Shown here in pieces: positions 50,983 to 60,879 of a DNA stretch of 64,000 bases. Source of the DNA: Clostridiales bacterium (lineage in GTDB: Bacteria; Bacillota; Clostridia; Oscillospirales; Oscillospiraceae); assembly GCA_004556755.1 (NCBI GenBank), contig SFFW01000001.1, positions 1 through 64,000 of the forward strand, written 5' to 3'. Under the pieces are notes generated by a model. It saw only the letters and a list, made by a program, of their open reading frames with translations, was not told where the DNA came from and ran no database searches. The position numbers and the translations under genes were made by a program. Every line of letters begins with the position of its first letter. The first letter of the stretch is position 1.

Positions 50983-51605
50983 TTAAGTGCCTTCCTTTCC
51001 TTTATTCGGTCAATTTTATGTCTAAAATATATTCGCACAAGCGTCGAAAGCACGGCTATCGGCGCAAGCAGTAATGCTCCTATTCTTAAATACAGCTTTG
51101 CATAAAGCTCGATTGCCGTTTTGCCTGAGTCAAAGTCGGTACCGACGGAAACATCACTGTCCTCGATGTCGAGTCGCTGCTTTAGCAACGGCATAAGGGT
51201 ATACTGTGCGGTGTTTGCGTAATTGTAGCGCATGACGGTCTCATACGGATCGTCTGCGGATATGAGGCAGCGGAACCGAAACGTCGGGGATTTGAGCTTT
51301 CGTGCAAGTCTTCCGAGCGCCTTTATCGCCGTCTTTGCGACCTCCAGCCACTCGGAAAATGACAAGCCGAGCCTCTGCACCGCTTCAAGAAATGCGTTTG
51401 CATTTGACTGCTGCGTCTCCGGCTCCTGCGTTTTTTCCTGCGGTGCGGCTTGCTTTCCACGCTTAGGGTACAGACGTATTGCGCCCGCAAGCGTCACCTC
51501 GGAACGAAAATTGCCGTCCTTTGCCGTAAGGCAGAGAGTGACCGGAAGCAGCAGTAAGACCGTTATTACGGCGATAACAGACGCCGCTATTATGAGTGCG
51601 GTCAA
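50958..51605 (-). CDS. DUF2953 membrane protein
   Basis: 215 residues. N-terminal membrane helix (LIIAASVIAVITVLLLLPVT), charged middle, then YNYANTAQYTLMPLLKQRLD and a second hydrophobic stretch (LRIGALLLAPIAVLSTLVRI). DUF2953 (YtfI-like) regularly precedes gerW and is thought to be sporulation-linked. Function unknown. Confidence 0.87.
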   Translation of the reverse strand: MTALIIAASVIAVITVLLLLPVTLCLTAKDGNFRSEVTLAGAIRLYPKRGKQAAPQEKTQEPETQQSNANAFLEAVQRLGLSFSEWLEVAKTAIKALGRLARKLKSPTFRFRCLISADDPYETVMRYNYANTAQYTLMPLLKQRLDIEDSDVSVGTDFDSGKTAIELYAKLYLRIGALLLAPIAVLSTLVRIYFRHKIDRIKERKALKWKINSAS

Positions 51606-51629
51606 ATTCCAAACCTCCTGTAAGGAGAG

Positions 51630-52229
51630 CTATATCTCCTCGATACTCATTTGATTGTCGCCGACGGTGCTGAGCTTTTCGATGGCGTCCTCAAGCTTTT
51701 TTGCAGCGTCGCCCGTAGCGATGTCGGGCAAGGTCGGAAGCTGCGAAAGCTCGCTTATGCCCATCGTGCGCAGGAATACGTCGGTCGTTCTAAGAAGCGA
51801 GGGTCTGCCCGGCACGTCAAGCTTGCCGCAGCGCTCGATAAGTCCCCTGTCGATCAAAACGCCGACCGTGTACGAGCTGTCAACGCCTCGCACCTGATCA
51901 ATGTACGCTCTCGTGACGGGCTGAAAATATGCAACGACCGCAAGCGTTTCGAGTGCCGGCTGGGACAGCATGGGCGGCTTGCGCTGCTCAAGCGTTTTGC
52001 CGATAACGGCAGCGTATTCGGGTGCGGAACACATCTGCAGAGCCTTGTCAAGCTTTAAAATTCTTATTCCCCTGCCCTCTTTCTCGTATTGCTCGGACAG
52101 CTCCCGTGCGGCATCCCACACGGTCTCCTCGTCCTGTTCGAGAATGAGCGATATTCTCGCCGCCGGAACGGGTTCTCCCGCCGCAAAGAGTATTGCCTCA
52201 AGTGCGGACTTTATATTCATATCTCCCAT
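51630..52229 (-). CDS. scpB: Condensin subunit ScpB
   Basis: 199 residues, two winged helices: IKSALEAILFAAGEPVPAAR and LSQPALETLAVVAYFQPVTR with DSSYTVGVLIDRGLIE and GRPSLLRTTDVFLRTMGI. Joins ScpA and SMC in chromosome segregation. Seven bases after scpA. Confidence 0.94.
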   Translation of the reverse strand: MGDMNIKSALEAILFAAGEPVPAARISLILEQDEETVWDAARELSEQYEKEGRGIRILKLDKALQMCSAPEYAAVIGKTLEQRKPPMLSQPALETLAVVAYFQPVTRAYIDQVRGVDSSYTVGVLIDRGLIERCGKLDVPGRPSLLRTTDVFLRTMGISELSQLPTLPDIATGDAAKKLEDAIEKLSTVGDNQMSIEEI

Positions 52230-52236
52230 GTTATAC

Positions 52237-53019
52237 CTACTCTACGATTTTTTCAAGGATCTCGTCAATATTGCCGCCGACAAAACTCAGCGTGTAATCG
52301 CCGTCCTCGCCTCTAAGCTCGACGCTGCCCATGCTGCACAGCTCCAAAACGGAAATAAAAGTCGCAATAAGCTCCGAACGGCTTTCGCAGCCGAGGTACA
52401 GCTCGTTTAAGCGCATATCGCCGTTTTGCAGAAGCCGTATAAGCTCACGGCTTTTGGTGCGGACCTCATACACGATCCTTGACGGCGCAAGCTTGCGGGC
52501 GTATTCCGGCTCAATAGGCTTTCCGCCTCGGCTTATGACGGTGTAAAGCGACTTGAGGAGCTCGGCCGGTTCGTGCCGATACTCATACGCTTCCTTACGC
52601 TTCGGCAAAGGCTCCGGGCGCTTTGCGTAGTACAAAAGCCCGGTCTCCGATGCTTTTTTCAGCTCCGGCGTCACCTTTTGGAGCGCAGCAAAAACATCCC
52701 TGCATTTGAGCTGCTCAAGCGAGGACATAAGCTCCTCAAGCTCACTGACCTCCTCCTCGCCCGCAAGCAGGGTCCTTGTCTTGATGTACAGGAGGTGCGA
52801 CGCCATCTGAACGAATTCGCTGGCGATCTCCAGATCCATTTTTTCCATCTCATCAAGGTATTCGAGGTACTGGTCGAGAATTTCGGCGATCTTGATGTCT
52901 CGTATCTCTATTTTGTTTTTCGACAGCAGCATCAGAATAAGACTGAGCGGTCCGCTGAAATCCTGAAGCTCGTTGCGTTCCTTCACAACGCCCTCAAGAT
53001 GAAATGTCAAATCTTCCAT
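52237..53019 (-). CDS. scpA: Condensin kleisin ScpA
   Basis: 260 residues; FSGPLSLILMLLSKNKIEIR and IKIAEILDQYLEYLDEMEKM with FVQMASHLLYIKTRTLL bind the SMC neck, and the C-terminal winged helix (VISVLELCSMGSVELRGEDG-like) binds the SMC head. Confidence 0.94.
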   Translation of the reverse strand: MEDLTFHLEGVVKERNELQDFSGPLSLILMLLSKNKIEIRDIKIAEILDQYLEYLDEMEKMDLEIASEFVQMASHLLYIKTRTLLAGEEEVSELEELMSSLEQLKCRDVFAALQKVTPELKKASETGLLYYAKRPEPLPKRKEAYEYRHEPAELLKSLYTVISRGGKPIEPEYARKLAPSRIVYEVRTKSRELIRLLQNGDMRLNELYLGCESRSELIATFISVLELCSMGSVELRGEDGDYTLSFVGGNIDEILEKIVE

Positions 53020-53025
53020 AAGCTT

Positions 53026-53718
53026 TTAAATCAGTGCCTTTCCAAGCTCAAATCCCCAATCGGCAAAGAAAAACAGCTTGTCTATAACGAATTGGGTCGC
53101 CGTTTGCAGGGGGTTACCCATAATATCGGTGGCAAAAAGCAGAATGAGAATTATCATTCCGTACTGCTCTATGCGCATGAGTTTCATATAGGTCTCGTTG
53201 CTCAAAAACGAAAACAGGATCTTTGAGCCGTCAAGCGGCGGAATGGGGATGAGATTAAACACGGCAAGAGCCGCACTTATGTATGCGGTGGCGGAGACCG
53301 TGTTCAGCAAAAACTGCGATATGGCTTCGTTGTCCGACATCATAAGCGGCAGAAACAGAAGTCCGTACAGGAACAGAAAGACGCAGGCGATAATGACGTT
53401 CGCAATAGGTCCGGCGGCTGCGGTGATCGCCGTATCACGCTTCGGGTGCTTAAAATTGCGGTAGTCGATCGGCACAGGCTTTGCCCAGCCGAACTTGAAC
53501 ACCGCCATCATTATAAGACCCACGATGTCGATGTGCTTTATCGGATTCAAGGTCAGTCTGCCCATACGCTTTGCCGTCGGGTCGCCGAGCAGGTACGCAA
53601 CGTAGCCGTGACTCAGCTCATGCAGCGTTATGCATATGAGTGCGGGAATGACGGAGCCGAGTATTTCTAAGGGAACGCTCCAGTCAAGGCCGTTTATGAC
53701 GTTAGAAAATGAACTCAT
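53026..53718 (-). CDS. Site-2-type M50 membrane metalloprotease (YwhC-like)
   Basis: 230 residues, about five membrane helices. Zinc motif ITLHELSHGYVAYLLGD (HExxH), and the distal ligand NLIPIPPLDGSK. Family also includes SpoIVFB, but the LGDPTAKRMGRLTLNPIKHID start is typical of the general YwhC group. Six bases before scpA. Confidence 0.9.
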   Translation of the reverse strand: MSSFSNVINGLDWSVPLEILGSVIPALICITLHELSHGYVAYLLGDPTAKRMGRLTLNPIKHIDIVGLIMMAVFKFGWAKPVPIDYRNFKHPKRDTAITAAAGPIANVIIACVFLFLYGLLFLPLMMSDNEAISQFLLNTVSATAYISAALAVFNLIPIPPLDGSKILFSFLSNETYMKLMRIEQYGMIILILLFATDIMGNPLQTATQFVIDKLFFFADWGFELGKALI

Positions 53719-53726
53719 GGCGAACC

Positions 53727-54317
53727 TCAGACATACTTGAGAATTTCGGTCATCAAAGCATCTCTCCCGGTTCCCTTTTCGGCGGAAAACAGTACCACGG
53801 GTACCTCATCCGGGAGCGACAGCGTAGTGCGGATGAGCGCAAGGTTCGGTTCGATCTCGCTCTTTTTGAGCTTATCCGCCTTATTTGCAACAATCACGAG
53901 AGGACACTCCGCCGCTGCAAACCACTGTGCCATGGTAACGTCGTCGGCGGTGGGCTTATGGCGGGAGTCGACGATCATAACTCCAAGCGTTATAAGCCCC
54001 TCCGCTGCGAAAAAGCTCTCCATGAGCTTACCCCAACGTTCCTTTTCACTTCTGGAGACCTTTGCATAGCCGTAGCCTGGCAGATCGACAAAGTATGCCT
54101 TTTCGTCGATGAGAAAGTAGTTGACGTGTATCGTTTTTCCGGGTGACTGACCGACTCTCGCAAAATTTTTTCTGCACAGAAGGCGGTTTATGACGGACGA
54201 TTTGCCGACGTTTGACTTGCCGGAGAACACTATCGTCGGAATTTCGCTCCGTATAAAATCGGAAGCGGCTGCGGCGGATTTAATAAATTCCGCTTTGTTT
54301 GTGTTAAGTGAAGTCAT
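53727..54317 (-). CDS. ysxC: Ribosome biogenesis GTPase YsxC/EngB
   Basis: 196 residues; G1 FSGKSNVGKSSVINRLL, G2 region SPGKTIHVNYF, G3 VDLPGYGYAKVS, G4 VIVANKADKL. Needed for 50S assembly. Overlaps lon by 14 bases, a common lon-ysxC pairing. Confidence 0.95.
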   Translation of the reverse strand: MTSLNTNKAEFIKSAAAASDFIRSEIPTIVFSGKSNVGKSSVINRLLCRKNFARVGQSPGKTIHVNYFLIDEKAYFVDLPGYGYAKVSRSEKERWGKLMESFFAAEGLITLGVMIVDSRHKPTADDVTMAQWFAAAECPLVIVANKADKLKKSEIEPNLALIRTTLSLPDEVPVVLFSAEKGTGRDALMTEILKYV

Positions 54318-56703
54318 GGCTCACCTTCCGTTTTGACGCAGTCTGCGTCGGTATCACAATATCCGGCGTATGCTTTTGCGGCTTAATGAGCGCCGCCTCA
54401 AGCGCCTTGTCCGCAGAGTCAACACATATGAAATTGAGCGCCGCTCTTACTCTGGGGTCGATCTCGTCAAGGTCGGACTCGTTGTCTGCGGGGATAATGA
54501 CCGTCGAAACGCCGTTGCGCATTGCCGCCATCGTCTTTTCCTTCAGTCCGCCGATGGGCATGACACGCCCTCTGAGACTGATCTCACCCGTCATGGCAAC
54601 ATCGTGGCGAACGGGCATTCCGGTAAGCGCCGAGACCATTGCAACGGTGACGGTTATACCGGCGGAGGGACCGTCCTTGGGTACGGCACCTTCCGGGAAG
54701 TGCAGATGAATGTCGTAGTTCTTGTAAAAATCGGGGTCGATGCCCAAAACCGCCGTGCGGCTTCTTATATAGGTCAGCGCCGCATGGCAGGATTCCTTCA
54801 TAACGTCGCCGAGGTTGCCGGTAAGCTCAAGTTTCCCGGTACCCGGAACGATCGCCGCCTCAACGTCAAGCACCTCACCGCCGGCAGCCGTCCACGCAAG
54901 ACCTCTGACAAGTCCGACCTCATCGTTTCGGCGAAGCTGTTCGGGCTTAAACTTGGGTGAGCCGAGGTACTGCTGCAAGGAACCCGCTCTTAATGACACG
55001 CTCTTTTTTGTACCCTCGGAGAGCAGAACGACCGTTTTTCTGCAAACGGAGGCGATGCATCTCTCAAGCTCTCTGACGCCGGATTCTCTGGTGTAGAGCG
55101 TGATGATCTCCCTTATGGCGTCGTCGCTGATCTTGAGCTGTGCCGCCTTGAGACCGTGCTTTTTCCTCTGCTTCGGAACGAGATAATTCTTAGCGATGCA
55201 AAGCTTTTCCTCGTCCGTGTAGCTCGAAAGACGAATGACCTCCATCCTGTCGAGAAGCGCTCTCGGAACGGTATCGGTGGTGTTGGCGGTCGCAATGAAG
55301 AAAACGTTTGAAAGATCAAAGGGAATTTCAAGGTAATTGTCCCGGAAGTTTTTGTTCTGCTCCGGGTCAAGGACCTCAAGCAGAGCCGAGGCGGGGTCAC
55401 CCCTGTGGCTCGAATTGAGCTTGTCGATCTCGTCCAAGACCATGAGCGGATTTGAGGACTTTGCGGTGTTGAGTCCCGCAATTATTCTGCCGGGCATGGA
55501 GCCGACGTAGGTCTTGCGGTGACCTCTTATCTCGGCCTCGTCGTCGACGCCGCCGAGCGATATACGCACGAGCTTGCGGTTGAGCGCCTTTGCAACGCTC
55601 ATGGCGATGCTCGTTTTGCCGGTTCCCGGAGGACCGACAAGGCAGAGTATCGCACCGTCGGAGTTGGGAGCAAGCTGCCGCACCGCAAGGTACTCGATTA
55701 TGCGTTCCTTGACCTTTTCAAGTCCGAAATGGTCGTCGTCAAGCTGCTTTCTTGCAACCGCAATATCGGTCTGCTCAACGGTTTTCTCGTTCCACGGCAG
55801 CTCAAGGCAAAGGTCAAGGTAATTGCGGATAACACTGCCCTCGGCAGAGCCGAAGGGCTGCTTTGCAAGATGCGACACTTCCTTTAAAAGCTTCGCTTCC
55901 GAGGTCTCGTCAAGCTTCAAGGCTTTGATCTTGCTCCTGTATTCCGAGATCTCGTCTTCGCTGCCGTCCTCACCCAGCTCATGCTGAATGACCTTCATCT
56001 GCTCACGCAGGTAGTATTCACGCTGGCTTTTGTTGACCTGATCGTTCGTTGCGGCATTCAGCTCCTGCTCGTAGACGAGAACGCTGCTGAGCTGACGCAT
56101 GTAGTCCATCAGCATCTCAAGACGCATCACGGGGTCAAGCTCCTCAAGCAGATTCTGCTTGTCGGTGTAGAACAGATTCAGTGCCTGCGCCACCCTGTTT
56201 GACAGAATGCCGGGTTCCTTTGCGACCATCACATTGAACATCTGCATCGGGTTTGCACCCTCAACAAGCTGCTCGTTTGCCTTGAGAGCGTCAAGGCAGG
56301 CACGCATAAGCGTCGCCGCCTCGTCGGGCTGCGCTACCGGGAAGTCGGGTACCGGCTCAATGCGTCCGAAAAAGCACGGCTCGTCGGCGTAGATACGCAG
56401 AATTCTGCCTCTGTAAAGTCCCTCGACGCTTGCGGTGCTGCTGTTCGGGGAGTTTTTCGTCAGAGACGTAATATGGCAGACAACGCCGTATTCGTACAGA
56501 TCGTCCTGCCCCGGTGCGTCACACGAGACGTCACGCTGAGTAACTAAGAAAAGGTCATAGTCGGTACTCTCCGCCGCCTTCAGTGCGGCGTGGGACTGGT
56601 TTCGTTCAATATTAAACGCCATAAATACGTCGGGAAACATGGTGATTCCCCTGAGCGCAAGTATGGGTAGATCTCTTGTCACATATTTATCGTTGGTGAT
56701 CAT
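54304..56703 (-). CDS. lon: ATP-dependent protease Lon
   Basis: 799 residues from ATG 56703 (GGAGG six bases upstream). LON substrate domain (1-210), AAA+ with LVGPPGTGKTSIAMSVA and VLDEIDKLNSSHRGDPASAL, and the protease dyad Ser in PKDGPSAGITVTVAM with Lys in GGLKEKTMAAMR. Confidence 0.97.
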   Translation of the reverse strand: MITNDKYVTRDLPILALRGITMFPDVFMAFNIERNQSHAALKAAESTDYDLFLVTQRDVSCDAPGQDDLYEYGVVCHITSLTKNSPNSSTASVEGLYRGRILRIYADEPCFFGRIEPVPDFPVAQPDEAATLMRACLDALKANEQLVEGANPMQMFNVMVAKEPGILSNRVAQALNLFYTDKQNLLEELDPVMRLEMLMDYMRQLSSVLVYEQELNAATNDQVNKSQREYYLREQMKVIQHELGEDGSEDEISEYRSKIKALKLDETSEAKLLKEVSHLAKQPFGSAEGSVIRNYLDLCLELPWNEKTVEQTDIAVARKQLDDDHFGLEKVKERIIEYLAVRQLAPNSDGAILCLVGPPGTGKTSIAMSVAKALNRKLVRISLGGVDDEAEIRGHRKTYVGSMPGRIIAGLNTAKSSNPLMVLDEIDKLNSSHRGDPASALLEVLDPEQNKNFRDNYLEIPFDLSNVFFIATANTTDTVPRALLDRMEVIRLSSYTDEEKLCIAKNYLVPKQRKKHGLKAAQLKISDDAIREIITLYTRESGVRELERCIASVCRKTVVLLSEGTKKSVSLRAGSLQQYLGSPKFKPEQLRRNDEVGLVRGLAWTAAGGEVLDVEAAIVPGTGKLELTGNLGDVMKESCHAALTYIRSRTAVLGIDPDFYKNYDIHLHFPEGAVPKDGPSAGITVTVAMVSALTGMPVRHDVAMTGEISLRGRVMPIGGLKEKTMAAMRNGVSTVIIPADNESDLDEIDPRVRAALNFICVDSADKALEAALIKPQKHTPDIVIPTQTASKRKVSHDFT

Positions 56704-56723
56704 GTTGTCCCTCCTTGGGAGAT

Positions 56724-56761
56724 ATAAAACGTGCAGGGCGAGACCATGCCCCGTCCTGCAC
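56724..56761 (-). terminator. Terminator between clpX and lon
   Basis: GTGCAGG (minus 56761-56755) pairs with CCTGCAC (56737-56731), with CG pairs inside, followed by GTTTTATAT. Confidence 0.55.
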
Positions 56762-56767
56762 AAAGTA

Positions 56768-58012
56768 TCAATTGTTGCGAATTATTTCAGGGCTGGTGTT
56801 GCTGTTCACACAGTCTGCCGTCACAATGACCTTGGCAATGTCCTTTTCGGACGGAACTCCGTACATTATGTCGGTCATTATGCTTTCCATCACGCTGCGC
56901 AGTCCCCTTGCGCCGATCTTCATTTCGATCGCTTTGTCGGCAATGGCTTCAAGCGCAGCGGGTTCGTATTCAAGCTCAACGCCGTCGTAGCTCATCAGCG
57001 CCTCATACTGACGGGTCATTGCGTTTTTCGGCTCTGTCAGGATGCGCACAAGGTCTTCTCTCTTGAGAGAATTGAGGGGTGCGATAACGGGCAGACGTCC
57101 GATAAGCTCCGGAATGATGCCGAACTTGAGAAGATCGTGCTGCTGTGCCTGAGCAAGAAGCTCGCCGACGTCGGTCTCCCCGGAAGAACGGATCTCTGCT
57201 CCGAAGCCGATGCTTTTTTTGTCGGTACGCCTTTCGATTATCTTGTCCAGTCCGTCAAAGGCGCCGCCGCAGATAAAGAGAATGTTGGTTGTATCGACCT
57301 TGATAAACTCCTGATGCGGATGCTTTCTGCCGCCTTGCGGGGGTACGTTTGCAACGGTTCCCTCAAGCAGCTTGAGCAGTGCCTGCTGTACGCCCTCGCC
57401 GGAAACGTCTCTCGTTATGGATGTATTTTCGCTCTTGCGGGCGATCTTGTCTATCTCGTCAATGTAAATTATGCCGTTCTCGGCACGCTCTACGTCGAAA
57501 TCGGCAGCCTGGAGCAGACGCAGAAGAATATTCTCAACGTCCTCACCGACGTAGCCGGCTTCGGTAAGCGTCGTCGCATCGGCGATAGCAAACGGGACGT
57601 TCAGCATTTTTGCAAGCGACTGCGCAAACAGGGTCTTGCCGCTGCCGGTGGGACCAATGAGGAGGATGTTGCTCTTTTGCAGCTCAACGTCGTTATCTCC
57701 GGCGTAGAGGATCCTCTTATAATGGTTGTACACCGCCACGGAGAGGACGATCTTTGCCCTGTCCTGTCCGACAATATATTCATCCAGCTTTTTCTTGATC
57801 TCGGCGGGCTTGGGCAGCGTTTCAAAGCTTATCCTGTTGCCGTCGTTATCATGCATCGGGGTCTCAAGATCCTCGCCGATTATGCTCATGCAAAGCTGAA
57901 TACATTCGTCGCAAATATATGCACCGTTGCCCGCAATAAGTCTGCCGACCTGATTCTGCGTTTTGCCGCAGAAGGAGCAGCGGATACTCTTTCTTTCATC
58001 GGTTCTTGCCAT
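56768..58012 (-). CDS. clpX: ClpP-associated unfoldase ClpX
   Basis: 414 residues. Zinc finger CSFCGKTQNQVGRLIAG ... CDEC (residues 12-38), Walker A GPTGSGKTLFAQSLA, Walker B IIYIDEIDKIARK, sensor GRLPVIAPL, and pore/ClpP loops. Feeds unfolded proteins to ClpP. Confidence 0.97.
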   Translation of the reverse strand: MARTDERKSIRCSFCGKTQNQVGRLIAGNGAYICDECIQLCMSIIGEDLETPMHDNDGNRISFETLPKPAEIKKKLDEYIVGQDRAKIVLSVAVYNHYKRILYAGDNDVELQKSNILLIGPTGSGKTLFAQSLAKMLNVPFAIADATTLTEAGYVGEDVENILLRLLQAADFDVERAENGIIYIDEIDKIARKSENTSITRDVSGEGVQQALLKLLEGTVANVPPQGGRKHPHQEFIKVDTTNILFICGGAFDGLDKIIERRTDKKSIGFGAEIRSSGETDVGELLAQAQQHDLLKFGIIPELIGRLPVIAPLNSLKREDLVRILTEPKNAMTRQYEALMSYDGVELEYEPAALEAIADKAIEMKIGARGLRSVMESIMTDIMYGVPSEKDIAKVIVTADCVNSNTSPEIIRNN

Positions 58013-58051
58013 GTTTATACCTCAAAAAAAACAAATCAAATTAAGCCAAAT

Positions 58052-58076
58052 ATGGGGGAACGGTTTGTTCCCCCAT
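58052..58076 (-). other. Hairpin between clpP and clpX
   Basis: ATGGGGGAAC (58052-58061) pairs perfectly with 58067-58076 around a five-base loop. The T-run after it on the minus strand is poor, so it may be an attenuator or an mRNA processing or stability element. Confidence 0.45.
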
Positions 58077-58079
58077 CGT

Positions 58080-58661
58080 TCAGCGTTTGGCAATCACTTT
58101 GTCAATAAGACCGTATTCCATGGCTTCCTGTGCGGACATGAAGTGGTCCCTCTCACAGTCACGCTCAATGGTCTCGATCGCCTTGCCGGTGTTGTCGGCA
58201 AGTATACGGTTGAGATTGCGCTTTATCTTCAGGATCTGTTCGGCCTGAATCTGAATATCGGTACACTGACCCTGACTTCCGCCCGAAGGCTGATGTATCA
58301 TGATCTCGGAGTTAGGCAGTGCAAGACGCTTGCCCTTTGCTCCGCTCGACAGCAGGAATGCACCCATGGACGCCGCAAGACCGATGCATATAGTGGAAAC
58401 ATCGGGCTTTATATACTGCATGGTGTCATATATCGCCATGCCCGCAGTAACGCTTCCGCCGGGGCTGTTTATATAAAACTGTATGTCCTTGTCGGGATCC
58501 TGCGCCTCAAGATAGAGAAGCTGTGCTACGACGAGGCTTGCGGTCGCATCGTTGACCTCCTCGGACAGCATGATTATGCGGTCGTTGAGAAGTCTCGAAA
58601 AAATGTCGTAGGATCGCTCTCCTCTGCTTGTCTGTTCAACTACATAAGGTACCAAACTCAT
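58080..58661 (-). CDS. clpP: ATP-dependent Clp protease proteolytic subunit
   Basis: 193 residues; catalytic Ser in GLAASMGAFLLSSG, His in IMIHQPSGG, Asp in the C-terminal half; INSPGGSVTAGMAIYDTM is the oxyanion region. Forms the 14-mer chamber for ClpX. Confidence 0.97.
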   Translation of the reverse strand: MSLVPYVVEQTSRGERSYDIFSRLLNDRIIMLSEEVNDATASLVVAQLLYLEAQDPDKDIQFYINSPGGSVTAGMAIYDTMQYIKPDVSTICIGLAASMGAFLLSSGAKGKRLALPNSEIMIHQPSGGSQGQCTDIQIQAEQILKIKRNLNRILADNTGKAIETIERDCERDHFMSAQEAMEYGLIDKVIAKR

Positions 58662-58722
58662 AATATAAGTCTCCTTTCCATATTTCGCTCATCCAGGAGA
58701 TCATATCCAAATGCGGTTTGCT

Positions 58723-60018
58723 TTATTCGGCTTCACCCTCGGATACGCTTGCCGATTCAATGATTATCTTTGTTGCTTTTTCCTTTTTGAACTCGTTTCT
58801 GATGAAGTCCATTCCGAAGTAGTTCAGAATGTCTTCGGGCTTTGCGTTGACGGTCTCGGCTGCGCCCTTGATGTACTCGTCGGTGTCCTCGTCGGTGACT
58901 TCGATGTTCTCGGCGGCTGCAACTGCCTCAAGCAGGAGCTCCTGCTTTACCTGATACACTGCTGCGGGACGCAGAGTTGCATCGACGGTGTCCTTGTCGA
59001 GACCCATGAGCTTCATGAGGTCCTCGGTCTTAACGTCGTCTCCGGTGACGCCGAAGTTTGCGGCATAGTTGCGGAGTATCTCATTGAGCTTCATGTCGAT
59101 CATGGTTTCGGGAACGTCGACAACGAGATTGTCGCATGCCTGAGTCATGATCGCGGTGCGGAACTTTGCGTCCGCTTCGTCGCTCTTTGCCTTTTCCATG
59201 CTGCTGCGAACGTCTGCCTTATACTCGTCAAAGGTATCGAACTCGGAAACGTCCTGAGCAAAATCGTCGTCAAGCTCGGGAAGCTCCGGAGTGGTAAGGC
59301 TGTTGAGCTTTACCTTGAATACGACTGCCTTACCGGCAAGATTCTCGACATAGTCTTCGGGGAAGGTGATGTCAATGTCCTTCTCCTCGCCGATGTTCAT
59401 GCCGACGACCTGCTCCTCAAAGCCGGGAACGAAGGAGCCGGAGCCAAGCTCAAGGTCAAAGCCCTCTGCCTTGCCGCCGTCGAAACGCTCACCGTCGAGG
59501 TAACCGTCAAAGTCGATATTGGCGGTGTCGCCCATCTGTGCCTCACGGTCAACGCTCAGCATACGGGCATTGCGCTTTGCGGTGTTGCGGATCTGCTTCA
59601 TAACGTCGTCATCGGTGACTTCGGCAGACATCTTGGGGGCGGAGAGGTTCTTATATTCACCGAGAGTGACCTGCGGATAAAGCTCAAGGGAGAAGGTGAT
59701 GGAGAGGGTCTTGTCCTCTGCAAGATCAACGTCCGTGATAGAGGGAGTGCCAATGATCCTCAGCTCGGCGTTATCGACCGCATAGCCGTATGCCTGGGGG
59801 CAAAGATCGTCGATGGCATCCTGATAGAACACTTCGGGACCGTACATACCTTCGATGACGGCACGGGGAGCCTTGCCCTTTCTGAAGCCGGGGATGCTGA
59901 TGGAATTCTTATTCTTTTTGTAAGCTGCGTTTACGGCAGATTCAAACTCGGCAGAATCAATTTCGACCTTGACCTCGGCGGTCTTGTTTTCTTTGTTTTC
60001 AACGTTACTAATAATCAT
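58723..60018 (-). CDS. tig: Trigger factor
   Basis: 431 residues. Ribosome-binding domain with IPGFRKGKAPRAVIEGMYG, peptidyl-prolyl isomerase domain near 150-245 (GDTANIDFDGYLDGERFDGG), and the chaperone C-terminal domain. tig-clpP-clpX-lon is a conserved protein-quality operon. Confidence 0.96.
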   Translation of the reverse strand: MIISNVENKENKTAEVKVEIDSAEFESAVNAAYKKNKNSISIPGFRKGKAPRAVIEGMYGPEVFYQDAIDDLCPQAYGYAVDNAELRIIGTPSITDVDLAEDKTLSITFSLELYPQVTLGEYKNLSAPKMSAEVTDDDVMKQIRNTAKRNARMLSVDREAQMGDTANIDFDGYLDGERFDGGKAEGFDLELGSGSFVPGFEEQVVGMNIGEEKDIDITFPEDYVENLAGKAVVFKVKLNSLTTPELPELDDDFAQDVSEFDTFDEYKADVRSSMEKAKSDEADAKFRTAIMTQACDNLVVDVPETMIDMKLNEILRNYAANFGVTGDDVKTEDLMKLMGLDKDTVDATLRPAAVYQVKQELLLEAVAAAENIEVTDEDTDEYIKGAAETVNAKPEDILNYFGMDFIRNEFKKEKATKIIIESASVSEGEAE

Positions 60019-60059
60019 TTACTGACTTCCTCCTAAAATGTTCTTGCAAACACTTATGC

Positions 60060-60088
60060 ATAATAGCAGATAATAGCGGCAAAAGCAA
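60060..60088 (-). promoter_or_regulatory. Promoter of tig-clpP-clpX
   Basis: Minus strand TTGCTT (60088-60083), 17 bases, TATTAT (60065-60060). An AGGAGGA ribosome site precedes tig. Confidence 0.6.
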
Positions 60089-60113
60089 TGTTTTTATTTT
60101 AAATATACATTAT

Positions 60114-60800
60114 TTAAAACAATTTTTGCGGTGTAAAATTCACATAATCGGCGGATACGAGGCGAAATTGCGTGTCATTGAGCTTACCGTTAAAGGAATA
60201 AGCACAGCTTGCGGCATGAAGATGACCGTAGCAGCAAAGCTCGACCCCGTATTCGTCAAGGAGCCGGAGTATGTCCGGGCAGTCGTAATTGAGGTACTTC
60301 GGCGGATAATGCAGAAACACAAGCTTCCTGCCCTCACCTGCCGATTTGAGCGACGCTTCAAGGCGCATATTCTCACGCTGCATTATCTTGCGGTCGTGAG
60401 CATCGCCCTTCAGCTCCTCGTAAAACCAACCTCTTGTACCGCAGATGGCGACGTCCTCATATGCAAAGCTGTTGTTGTGCAGAATGTCTATCGTGGTGAT
60501 GCCGTTGTCGGCGAAAAAGCGCTTTGCCTTGCTCACCGTCGACCACCAGTAATCGTGGTTGCCTTTTAAAATGATCTTTTTTCCCGGCAATCTGTCTATA
60601 AAAAGGAAATCCTCAAGCGATTCCTCCATGCTCATTCCCCAGCTGATGTCGCCGCACAGAACGGTGAGGTCGTCATCACAAAGCCCCGAAAAGCCCTCCG
60701 AAAGCTTGCGAACGTAATCCTCCCATCTGCCGCCGAACACCTCCATCGACTTGCTGCCGCCGAGGGACAAGTGCAGATCGCCAATAGCATATAGTGACAT
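60114..60800 (-). CDS. Calcineurin-like metallophosphoesterase
   Basis: 228 residues from ATG 60800 (GGAGG four bases upstream). Metal motifs GDLHLSLGG, CGDISWGMSMEE, LKGNHDYWWSTV, HYPPKYLN and CYGHLHAAS. The family includes phosphodiesterases of unknown substrate. Divergent from the DUF1540 gene. Confidence 0.92.
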   Translation of the reverse strand: MSLYAIGDLHLSLGGSKSMEVFGGRWEDYVRKLSEGFSGLCDDDLTVLCGDISWGMSMEESLEDFLFIDRLPGKKIILKGNHDYWWSTVSKAKRFFADNGITTIDILHNNSFAYEDVAICGTRGWFYEELKGDAHDRKIMQRENMRLEASLKSAGEGRKLVFLHYPPKYLNYDCPDILRLLDEYGVELCCYGHLHAASCAYSFNGKLNDTQFRLVSADYVNFTPQKLF

Positions 60801-60879
60801 ATATCCTCCGTATAAAAGCGGCCAAATCCGAAAATAATATAAACGCCAAAGGCAATTATAACATCGGAGGTATTTCGAA

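Noticed and set aside
56639..58108. 489-codon plus-strand open frame opposite clpX
   Set aside because: Shadow of clpX; it spans two terminator-like hairpins and has no family signature.
58711..60036. 441-codon plus-strand open frame opposite tig
   Set aside because: Shadow caused by the codon bias of tig; valine/leucine-rich with no domain.
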